Source: AM-1111 sp046302135 (GTDB lineage Bacteria; Bacteroidota; Bacteroidia; B-17B0; Aurantibacillaceae). From it: a stretch of 31,202 nt of DNA. Below are positions 17,101-23,308 of the stretch, piece after piece. Position numbers and translations under genes: made by a program. Positions within the stretch are counted from its first letter, which is position 1. Each line of letters opens with the position of its first letter. The notes beneath the pieces were generated by a model, which was given only the letters and a program-made list of their open reading frames with translations, was not told where the DNA came from and did no database searches. The stretch spans positions 1-31,202 of the forward strand of contig JBKCIQ010000104.1 in NCBI GenBank assembly GCA_046302135.1, written 5' to 3'.

Positions 17101-17214
17101 GTAAGTACGCAAAGGATTAAAATAAAAGCATATAACTACGGTAAGTTACCAAAATGGCATCAGGGTTTTGGTGGGGATGCTTTTATTTTCGTAGATGAAC
17201 TGGAGGTGAAATAA
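14179..17214 (+). CDS. Secreted GH92 alpha-1,2-mannosidase with C-terminal CHB_HEX/F5-8-like module
   Basis: About 1,011 residues from the ATG at 14179, which begins a clean signal peptide (MKAIKNLLLSFVILIRLGAQ); an earlier in-frame ATG at 14146 overlaps the preceding gene. The GH92 blocks are intact: YVDPFIGTGGHGHTFPGATV at the start of the mature protein, FSLWDTFRGEHPLL, DDHESVSKTLEYAYDDW, the general-acid Glu529 in FTEGNSWQY, GNEPSHHMAYLYNY, and the acidic GNEDCGQMSAWY near residue 630. GH92 enzymes are calcium-dependent inverting exo-alpha-mannosidases. The last 240 residues or so add an fn3-like and a discoidin-like domain of the type seen after GH20 hexosaminidases (GGDEGIIDGLYADENWRKGGWQGYQ in part), probably for glycan binding. 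It pairs with the divergent GH2 beta-mannosidase. Confidence 0.93.
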   Translation: MKAIKNLLLSFVILIRLGAQNSLASYVDPFIGTGGHGHTFPGATVPFGMVQLSPDARVDGSWDGCGGYHFSDSLLFGFSHTHLSGTGCSDYGDIALLPLDGKALKQGSKPSSKVLPDLNKFQVEFSHANEKASAGYYAVKLDNQINCELTATARVGFHRYTFANDYGRLMIKINHRDKTLSSDLKVINNRVIEGYRRSEAWAKDQYIFFRMEFSESFVTENTIGTKIKNSSGEQNIIVPYSILSFPKLNEKKLLVKVSISFVSTDGAKKNMDAELSHWDFERVKSEAVISWEKELSKVVVEGDEEKKKIFYTALYHCMVQPNISNDVDGSYRGRDNLIHQTNGHNYYTVFSLWDTFRGEHPLLSILDRKRTSDFVKTFLLQYQQGGRLPVWELASNETDCMIGYHSVSVINDAISKGIRDFDLNLAFDAMKKSATWQHLGLPALMKKNFIEAEDDHESVSKTLEYAYDDWCIAQTAKLVGRMDDYQYFVRRSQSWKNLFDPNTLHMRPRRNGGWHTPFDPKEVNNYFTEGNSWQYTFFVPHDISGLIYNMGGEESFTKKLNQLFSESSKTTGRDQADITGLIGQYAHGNEPSHHMAYLYNYVGKASQTQELSKRILNEMYKAGPDGLCGNEDCGQMSAWYVLSSIGIYQVCPGSGFYDITLPLFKKTTLNLENGKKFEVEISNPELLKKNDARISSLSINGMNLNWTQLSYEKIQQGGKLMIELTTNPNNFLEKNILEKRPDLVKDYPELTTVPIISADAKSFKDSLKVEITSLEKDKFIIYKIFDIPEGKTNLKQPLELELADNSPQFIFKNYEAPLTISKSQFVIAMIKESGSSLLQTITPYTNYSLGYFHKIPNNWKIEIKSKYNPQYTAGGDEGIIDGLYADENWRKGGWQGYQSQDFEAVIDLKSNREVKEVGANFLQDTRSWILMPKKVEISYETAKGFSKPIVLLNDVKDDDYSVKMKKFFAVLPSGVSTQRIKIKAYNYGKLPKWHQGFGGDAFIFVDELEVK

Positions 17215-17246
17215 TCTTCTCAAGTTCGCGATAATCTAATCCCTTT

Positions 17247-17304
17247 AAAAAATCTTTCTTAGTTAAAATGAAAAAAGTAATATTAAAGAAAGATTATTTT
17301 TTTA
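17247..17304 (+). terminator. Convergent terminator between GH92 and S74 genes
   Basis: AATCTTTCTT (17251-17260) pairs perfectly with AAGAAAGATT (17286-17295), with a 25-nt loop. On the plus strand it is followed by ATTTTTTT and would end the GH92 transcript. On the minus strand it is followed by only four T and overlaps the stop codon of the S74 gene, so it is weaker in that direction. Confidence 0.65.
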
Positions 17305-18862
17305 TCTGTTTGATTTCTTCTTCAAGTAAAATAACCTTGTTATTTAATTCCTTGATTGCTTCAATAAGTACTGGAATCAATTGAGTGTACTCTACAGTTT
17401 TATAGTTAGTAATATCTCCTGCGTTTATGAAAATTGGTTTTTCAGAAATCATTTCCGGGAATATTTTCTCAAGATCCTGGGCAATTATTCCATATTGCTT
17501 ACGAGATTTTGATTCAACCTTTCCGTTTTTATTAAGTGACTTTGATGTTATCGTATAAAATTTACCTTCAAGTGCTGAAATTTTATTTAACGCACTCCCA
17601 ATAGGAACTATGTTCGATTTCAATCTTTTGTCAGATGCGGTAACCCACCCTCCGATAGAATAACCTGTACCGTCACAGCCAAGGTCTGCCGTAAAATATC
17701 CGGCCCACCCTGTAGTAGTATTTGTAGTTTGACCATAAATTCCATTAAACCCCATTCCATAAATTCCGATACCGAGATTAGTTGTAGTGCCTCCGGTGGT
17801 GTTGGAGTTTGAGCCATAAACTCCAAACCCCCCCGGATAATTAGATGTTCCAACCACACCATTAAAACCTTGCCCATAAATACCGTATCCGCCACTAGTT
17901 CGTAAATTGTTACCATATACGGCGGCCAAGCCGGTTGCATTGGATGGGATTTGTCCTGAAATCCCATATCCACCACCAGAATTGTTCCCAAGTATTGCTG
18001 AGTTTTGCTGAGAACTACTATTTGTATTAGCTTGTATTGCAGCAAATGTATTGGAAGGATTTGTGCTCTCAGATCTAAACCCAACACCTGTACTACTTAC
18101 AGTTGCAAGTACTGCTGTTGAACTGTTTACAGATGTGTTGACCTCCAAGCCTATCGTGTTTGAACCGGAATTATTGATTTGAATAGATCCTGCATCAGTT
18201 GTGATTGTTCTTCCTGCGCCGGGTCCGCCAAAATCGTAAGATTGATCAAGTGTGCCACCACCTGAAGATCCACTTGGTCCTGTTGCTCCAGTAGCCCCCG
18301 TTGGACCTGTTGCACCGATAGCTCCTGTTGGTCCTGTAGGCCCTGATGGTAATGTTACAGAATTACTACCTGATATTGAAAGGGTATTCCCTGAGATGGA
18401 AAGCGATTGAATTTCATTGTTTGGATTGGCATCAGCGTCATTTACCTGATCATTAATAACCGAATTTGCTTTGTCAGCGAAAAGAGCATACGGAACACTT
18501 AGAAGTTGAGAGGTCCCCATGAATAAATAATTGCTACCTCCATTAACATCCATTTCTATCTTAATGAAATAAGTTGAGTTGCCCCAATTTATTCCTGAAA
18601 AACTACCCGAGATAACATTACCTGCACCAATGTCAAAGTTTACTAATCCAATGTCATTGGAAGCTACTGTGTGTGTTTCAGAAAATACAGAAGTGCCGGA
18701 TGGGCTTCCGCTCAGTAAAGTTATCCTGAAAGCAATATTCTGGTTTACGATAACATTTCCTGAATTATCTCTTGCCACCGCTTGATATTTAAAGGCTTGT
18801 GGTGTTTGACTGAATCCTAATGTTGCAACTAGGAAAATTACAATTACTATAAGTTTTTTCAT
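17294..18862 (-). CDS. Secreted collagen-like, tail-spike-like protein with S74 self-cleaving chaperone domain
   Basis: 522 residues. The signal peptide MKKLIVIVIFLVATLGFSQ precedes an N-terminal beta domain (PQAFKYQAVARDNSGNVIV). Next is a short collagen-like run of G-P-T, G-A-T and similar triplets at about 172-200. A glycine-rich region follows with repeated G-I-Y-G, G-V-Y-G and G-F-N-G units (about 290-390), as in beta-prism or beta-helical stalks. It ends with a Peptidase_S74 domain: Ser410 and Lys415 in TASDKRLKSNI form the presumed self-cleavage dyad, followed by YGIIAQDLEKIFPEM, YTQLIPVLIEAIKEL and a terminal coiled coil. In phage tail spikes this domain drives trimer assembly and then cuts itself off. 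It starts 2 bp after the T9SS gene at 18865-19350. Confidence 0.88.
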   Translation of the reverse strand: MKKLIVIVIFLVATLGFSQTPQAFKYQAVARDNSGNVIVNQNIAFRITLLSGSPSGTSVFSETHTVASNDIGLVNFDIGAGNVISGSFSGINWGNSTYFIKIEMDVNGGSNYLFMGTSQLLSVPYALFADKANSVINDQVNDADANPNNEIQSLSISGNTLSISGSNSVTLPSGPTGPTGAIGATGPTGATGATGPSGSSGGGTLDQSYDFGGPGAGRTITTDAGSIQINNSGSNTIGLEVNTSVNSSTAVLATVSSTGVGFRSESTNPSNTFAAIQANTNSSSQQNSAILGNNSGGGYGISGQIPSNATGLAAVYGNNLRTSGGYGIYGQGFNGVVGTSNYPGGFGVYGSNSNTTGGTTTNLGIGIYGMGFNGIYGQTTNTTTGWAGYFTADLGCDGTGYSIGGWVTASDKRLKSNIVPIGSALNKISALEGKFYTITSKSLNKNGKVESKSRKQYGIIAQDLEKIFPEMISEKPIFINAGDITNYKTVEYTQLIPVLIEAIKELNNKVILLEEEIKQIKK

Positions 18863-18864
18863 TA

Positions 18865-19350
18865 TTATTCAGATTTTAATATTTTATAAATTGATTTCTT
18901 AGAATTGGACATGTTAATGATAGAAAGGTGATATTCTCCTGAGGACAACCCATCTAAATCAAGTGAGAAATTTTTAACTGAATTAATTTTTTCAAGTTTG
19001 ATTAATTTGCCTGTTATATCATTAAGTAATAGGTTGTATGATTCGTCTGCAGTTGGAAAGATTATCTGTATGTTTTTCAGAGCGGGATTGGGAAAAACCA
19101 CAACTGACATATCATAATTGTTTTCTTTTACGTAAGTCACTCTCAAAGGCGGTTGATGAAAGCCTTGAGAAATTTTATTTGTTCCTGTGCTGTGTGTTGC
19201 AGTTACGGGCTCTCCGATTGACCAACTTATATTGTAATTTCCTGATGAAAAATAATTTCCTCCGTTAGAAATTAATTTTTGATTTAAGTTTTGGGCAATT
19301 GTTGCCGATGAGTAAAAAACAGCAATAAAAAATATAATTTTTTTAGACAT
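18865..19350 (-). CDS. Short secreted protein with T9SS tail, operon partner of the S74 protein
   Basis: 161 residues. A signal peptide (MSKKIIFFIAVFYSSATIAQ) is followed by a short beta module (LISNGGNYFSSGNYNISWSI, then GEPV and ISQGFHQPP) common just before T9SS tails. The last 80 residues are the sorting domain (VVVFPNPALKNIQI ... SSGEYHLSIINMSNSKKS). It has essentially no catalytic domain, so it may be a surface anchor or small structural element. It is the first gene of a two-gene unit; the S74 gene starts 2 bp after its stop. A TATATTTG box (19356-19363) just before the ATG predicts an almost leaderless transcript. Confidence 0.82.
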   Translation of the reverse strand: MSKKIIFFIAVFYSSATIAQNLNQKLISNGGNYFSSGNYNISWSIGEPVTATHSTGTNKISQGFHQPPLRVTYVKENNYDMSVVVFPNPALKNIQIIFPTADESYNLLLNDITGKLIKLEKINSVKNFSLDLDGLSSGEYHLSIINMSNSKKSIYKILKSE

Positions 19351-19355
19351 CTAAT

Positions 19356-19363
19356 CAAATATA
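19356..19363 (-). promoter_or_regulatory. -7 box of the T9SS/S74 gene pair
   Basis: On the minus strand TATATTTG lies 5 nt before the start codon at 19350. It fits the TAnnTTTG consensus; I find no good TTG at the usual spacing upstream. If used, the mRNA would start at or very near the ATG. Confidence 0.45.
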
Positions 19364-19440
19364 ATTAAAATATTAATTAAAACCTTTTGAAAATCTTTCA
19401 AAAAAAACAATTTTTTCAGTGTGTTGTGATCGAAATGAAA

Positions 19441-21636
19441 CTAGAATCTTACTCCAATGGTTAAATAAAAAGTTCTTCCGTTGCCCGGCAAAATACCCGG
19501 CCCAGGATAACCTCCCGATCTGCGTGTTGCATATTTCGCGTCCGTCAAATTGTTTACTCCAGCTTTCAAAACATAATTTTTCGCGAAAGTGAATGAACAG
19601 CTTAAATCCATTACTTCATATCCTGATAACTTACCGATGGTTGCAGAACTATTTGGTAAAACGGTATTGGCCGCGTCAGTAAAAACATCAGCCACGCTGT
19701 TCAACTGATAAGTTAACGAAAAAGTTTTGAAGTTGTAAGTCAATCCGAATCTATGAATGTATTGCGGTGCATTTTCCACTCTTTTTCCATTGATAGATTT
19801 CAAAGGGTCTGCTGCAATTTCAGGATTTTCCCATTTCACGTATTGTGCATCAATGAATGAATTCGAAGCAAACAAACTTATATCTCCGATTTTAGAACTA
19901 TCTGTAAAGAATTTCATGGGATTAATTTCAATATAAGATTCGACTCCTTTGCTAACTGAAGTTCCAATATTGGTCCTGAAAATAATTCCATTGTTATTCA
20001 ATGAACCTATTCTATTTTCATAGAGTAAGTAAAATGCTCCCACATCAAAACTTAAAAATTTCTTTATTGTTCCTCTATAACCGAAATCAGCATTAAAGCC
20101 AGAAGCGTCTTTTAAGTTCGGATCTATTATATCAGTTGTGGCTGAAGGAGTCAATTCTGAAAAGGTAACCGGGCGGTAGGCTCTAGAGTAATTAGCATAA
20201 AGATTTGTTTTTTCTGAAACATTAAATTCTGATCCTATTCCATAAAGTAAAAAACTCCTATTTCTTTTTTCAAGTTGAATATTACCTGTTGTTGTTGTGT
20301 TGATATAACCGCTTCCGCTGTTTTCAATTATTTCATATCTCACGCCCGGAACAATTTTTAATTTTTTCCCAATCTGAAAGACCTGCTCAGCAAAAACAGA
20401 GTAATTACGTGTTGCGTAAGTAAGAGATTTTCCAAAACCTGCTGAGCTGATGTTAAGGTCAAAATCAGAATTATTGTTTCCAACCCCTGACTGATTTCTT
20501 TTGGTGTTGCCGTCAAAAAAGCGAACACCGGCCGCAAGTACTTGTGTTTTATCTTTTATCCTGAATTTCCAAAGCATTCTGCCTTCCGCACCTAAATTGT
20601 TGTATGCATCTCTGTCAACCTGCCTAGGATTGTAATTTCCTATGGTTGTATTGACTGTGTCCGCGATATTAATTGCTTTGGTAAAACCAACGCTGTTCCT
20701 TTCGGCGATTGTAGTAAAGGTTTTTATTTTGAATTCAAAGGATTCATTGGCTTTCCACTCAAACTGTAGCGAAGCCACATTCCATGGAGCAGAAAACCAA
20801 TTGCGTTCGCGCATAGATTGGCGATGATCTTTTTCGTACTGTGCATCCGTTAATCCTCCGGGTTGTTGGCTAAGAAAATCACTTCCGGTATATTCCGCAG
20901 AAACTTTTATTTTATTGCTAAGTTGATATGCTGTATACAAATAACCCGTTGTGGTTTTGTAATAACTATTTTCTCTCCATCCGTTTGCCGTTCTGTGATG
21001 AATGAATCCGTAGTAAGAAAATTTACCGATTGTTCCTCCTAATGCATTGTATGTACAAAATAATCCATAAGATCCAATTGTTTGTAAACCCTCGAATGAA
21101 ATTTTTTTATTCGCGTTTGGTTTCTTTAATCTGTAATTAATAACCCCTCCAAACTGAGGTCCGAATTGTAAAGATGCAGAACCTCTTATGACTTCAATTT
21201 TTTCCAAGGCTTCCATTGGTGGGGTGTAATACGCCTCAGGATAACCAAAAGGATCAGAACTGATGTCGTATCCGTTTTGACGGACATTAAATTCCCAGGA
21301 TCTGTTGGGGCTTAATCCACGTGCCGCTACTCCAACCTGAATACCGGAACCATCATTTTCCCAAACACTCATTCCAGGTACTTTTGCAAAAACCTGTCTG
21401 GAATTGTTGATGCTGAGGTCGGCGTTGATTTTATCGAGTCTAATTACTTCGTTTTTCTTTCCTGAATAAATGGTTTGTTCGTTGGAAATACCCATGCGCT
21501 CAATTTCACTAAAACGAATTGGGGTAATCTCGATTTCATTAAGTTTAATGGATTTGGAAGTGTCCTGGGATATAGAAATTCCAGGCAATATTAGCAAACA
21601 ACTTGAGAACAAAATTATTTTGACAATCGACCTCAT
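19441..21636 (-). CDS. TonB-dependent outer-membrane receptor, FecA-like
   Basis: 731 residues. The signal peptide MRSIVKIILFSSCLLILPGISISQ is followed directly by the TonB-box/plug region (KLNEIEITPIRFSEIER) with no carboxypeptidase-like N-terminal extension. The plug domain (about 70-180) has FAKVPGMSVWENDGSGIQVG, RGLSPNRSWEF and EKIEVIRGSASLQFGPQFGG. The barrel follows and ends ...GRTFYLTIGVRF, with the terminal Phe needed for barrel insertion. The plug and barrel style (RQNGYDISSDPFGYPEAYYTP) resembles ferric-citrate receptors, so iron-chelate uptake is the likely task, but the ligand is inferred. No sigma/anti-sigma pair and no SusD-like partner are adjacent. Two inverted repeats precede the gene (21643-21700). 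Confidence 0.9.
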   Translation of the reverse strand: MRSIVKIILFSSCLLILPGISISQDTSKSIKLNEIEITPIRFSEIERMGISNEQTIYSGKKNEVIRLDKINADLSINNSRQVFAKVPGMSVWENDGSGIQVGVAARGLSPNRSWEFNVRQNGYDISSDPFGYPEAYYTPPMEALEKIEVIRGSASLQFGPQFGGVINYRLKKPNANKKISFEGLQTIGSYGLFCTYNALGGTIGKFSYYGFIHHRTANGWRENSYYKTTTGYLYTAYQLSNKIKVSAEYTGSDFLSQQPGGLTDAQYEKDHRQSMRERNWFSAPWNVASLQFEWKANESFEFKIKTFTTIAERNSVGFTKAINIADTVNTTIGNYNPRQVDRDAYNNLGAEGRMLWKFRIKDKTQVLAAGVRFFDGNTKRNQSGVGNNNSDFDLNISSAGFGKSLTYATRNYSVFAEQVFQIGKKLKIVPGVRYEIIENSGSGYINTTTTGNIQLEKRNRSFLLYGIGSEFNVSEKTNLYANYSRAYRPVTFSELTPSATTDIIDPNLKDASGFNADFGYRGTIKKFLSFDVGAFYLLYENRIGSLNNNGIIFRTNIGTSVSKGVESYIEINPMKFFTDSSKIGDISLFASNSFIDAQYVKWENPEIAADPLKSINGKRVENAPQYIHRFGLTYNFKTFSLTYQLNSVADVFTDAANTVLPNSSATIGKLSGYEVMDLSCSFTFAKNYVLKAGVNNLTDAKYATRRSGGYPGPGILPGNGRTFYLTIGVRF

Positions 21637-21642
21637 TTTTAA

Positions 21643-21700
21643 TTAACCACTGCAAAATTGGTTAAACTCAGAAAATTGGTAATACCATGATTAAGGTATT
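21643..21700 (-). promoter_or_regulatory. Two inverted repeats upstream of the TonB receptor
   Basis: TTAACCA (21643-21649) and TGGTTAA (21659-21665) are 9 nt apart and enclose CAATTTTG, one base from a -7 box. AATACC (21681-21686) and GGTATT (21695-21700) form a second dyad 8 nt apart. Their position between the receptor start and the frr promoter suggests operators for an iron- or stress-responsive regulator; the regulator is not identified. Confidence 0.4.
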
Positions 21701-21742
21701 TTGAAGGCTAGTTTATTCTGGATAAATTTTACTTTAATTAAT

Positions 21743-21750
21743 TATCTTTG
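21743..21750 (+). promoter_or_regulatory. -7 box of frr
   Basis: TATCTTTG lies 18 nt before the frr ATG and matches the TAnnTTTG consensus exactly. The -33 region is weak (no clear TTG at 17-23 nt). Confidence 0.55.
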
Positions 21751-21768
21751 CTATGAAAATTTAAGACT

Positions 21769-22332
21769 ATGTCAGAAGATGTTCAATTAATAATGGATAT
21801 GGCGAAGGATGCCATGGACAAAGCGATTCAGCATTTGGAAGCTGAGTTGATAAAGATTCGTGCAGGTAAAGCTAATCCTGCAATGCTGGAAGGTGTAATG
21901 GTGGATTATTACGGAACACGCGCACCAATAAGTCAGGTTGCTAACGTAAATACTCAGGATGCTCGCTCTTTGGTTGTTCAGCCATGGGAGAAGAGTATGC
22001 TTACTCCAATTGAAAAAGCGATTCAGGCGGCAAATCTTGGACTCAATCCGCAGAACGACGGTGTGATTATTCGTATTATGGTTCCACCGTTAACCGAAGA
22101 ACGAAGAAGAGAATTGGTTAAAAAAGCTAAGTCTGAAGCAGAAGATGCTAAGATAGGTTTGCGTTCTGCTCGCAAGGAAGCTATTGATGAAATTAAAAAA
22201 TTACAGAAGGATGGTCTTCCTGAAGACGAAGCCAAAGACGCTGAAACAAAAATTCAACAACTTACAGATAACTATTCTACCAAATGTGATAAACATTTAG
22301 AGAATAAGGAGAAAGAAATACTTACTGTTTAA
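21769..22332 (+). CDS. frr: Ribosome recycling factor
   Basis: 187 residues, the usual length for RRF. It opens with the helix containing MDKAIQHLEAELIKIRAGKA and includes PISQVANVNTQDARSLVVQPWE and IRIMVPPLTEERRRELVKKA, all diagnostic of the family. With EF-G it splits the post-termination ribosome. In many genomes frr follows pyrH; here the neighbour upstream is a divergent TonB receptor, so it appears to stand alone under its own promoter. Confidence 0.98.
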   Translation: MSEDVQLIMDMAKDAMDKAIQHLEAELIKIRAGKANPAMLEGVMVDYYGTRAPISQVANVNTQDARSLVVQPWEKSMLTPIEKAIQAANLGLNPQNDGVIIRIMVPPLTEERRRELVKKAKSEAEDAKIGLRSARKEAIDEIKKLQKDGLPEDEAKDAETKIQQLTDNYSTKCDKHLENKEKEILTV

Positions 22333-22503
22333 AAACTCGTTGGAATTTTATTGAGCTGAAGTATTTTTAAAATATTATCTTCGTCATTGAGCTTTTGAAT
22401 TTTATATCTGATTTAAATGCTCACAACCACTTTACCCTAAAGTTTAAGAGGGTGGCGGATTCTGAAAAGCCTTATGAGTAGGAATAACATTAAGATTATT
22501 AAA

Positions 22504-22992
22504 ATGAAAAAAATTGCATTTGTATTGGGTTTTGTTTTAAGTTTTACATTAATGATTAGCCAAAACAAAACAAAAGTTCTTGGGATTTGGCAAGCTAAAT
22601 TAAAAGGTAAATTTATGACCGGTCGGGATCTTGGAGTTACAGCCGCACCATACTCAACCCAATCAGTGTTCTATGTTTTTACAAAAGAAACTTCATATTT
22701 TGCATTATGTCCCGGAAAAGCTTCTTTAACTAAGTCAAATATCCAAACCCTTGTCAGCAAGCAAGCCGCGGGTGAGGGCGATTATGAGGTTTACGATAGC
22801 CTACCTGCTATACCGGATCGCTCTAGGGAAAAGTTTGAGGGTGAGGCTCCTTTTAAACCAAAAACAATCTTTATTGAGGCTACAATTCAAGGTGAACCTA
22901 TGAGTTTTTATTTTGAACCTGTTGCAAAAAAACTATTCGGATTAAATAAAAAGAATGGTCTTGAGCTTGTTTATGTCGGCCCAAGTTGGTAA
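22504..22992 (+). CDS. Secreted or periplasmic protein, unknown
   Basis: 162 residues from the ATG at 22504, where the signal peptide begins (MKKIAFVLGFVLSFTLMISQ); the frame is open to an ATG at 22474, but the extra ten residues precede the signal and are not needed. The mature part starts KVLGIWQAKLKGKFMTGRDL, a beginning reminiscent of lipocalin-like small extracytoplasmic proteins (GIW near the N-terminus). It contains two long loops rich in Pro and Gly and no T9SS tail. I cannot assign a family. A TATCTTCG box lies about 115 bp upstream, so the leader may be long. Confidence 0.7.
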   Translation: MKKIAFVLGFVLSFTLMISQNKTKVLGIWQAKLKGKFMTGRDLGVTAAPYSTQSVFYVFTKETSYFALCPGKASLTKSNIQTLVSKQAAGEGDYEVYDSLPAIPDRSREKFEGEAPFKPKTIFIEATIQGEPMSFYFEPVAKKLFGLNKKNGLELVYVGPSW

Positions 22993-23308
22993 TTAAATCA
23001 CAACTTGATTTGCTCGAATTTCCTTAAAAAGGATATTTAATTTGATTTCGTTGCTACTTTAATTTGTAAGATACAATTCTTGTATATTACTTATTGCTAT
23101 GATGATTAGGTAAATTATTGAACGAATAAAGTGGTAATATCCATTCATGGCAATAAAGTCTGTTTTAGATATTGTGCCTATTCAATCAAGTGATTAAACT
23201 CTTGATGAAAGTCGGAGAGGTACAAAACTTGTTTGTGGATTAAATTTTCTTGCTCAATGATTTTGTGAGCACCCTTCGATTTATAATTTTCAAATCGATT
23301 GAGATAAA
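22993..23308. other. Gene-free interval of about 316 bp
   Basis: No coding frame over about 20 codons looks real. Two small hairpins lie close together just beyond the stop of the giant LTD gene: CGATTT/AAATCG (23277-23282 with 23292-23297) and TGCTCA/TGAGCA (23251-23256 with 23266-23271). Neither is followed by a convincing U tract, so termination is only possible, not shown. The interval separates two convergent genes. Confidence 0.5.

Noticed and set aside
18260..18350. Short DNA repeats in the collagen-like stretch, considered as a CRISPR or tandem-repeat locus
   Set aside because: They are in-frame Gly-x-Thr/Pro codons of the S74 protein, too short and irregular for CRISPR.
23145..23195. 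Short frame beginning ATGGCAATAAAG
   Set aside because: Only 16 codons, no coding signal, no conserved look.
23251..23297. Two small hairpins after the LTD gene as terminators
   Set aside because: Six-pair stems with 9-nt loops and no following T tract on the minus strand.
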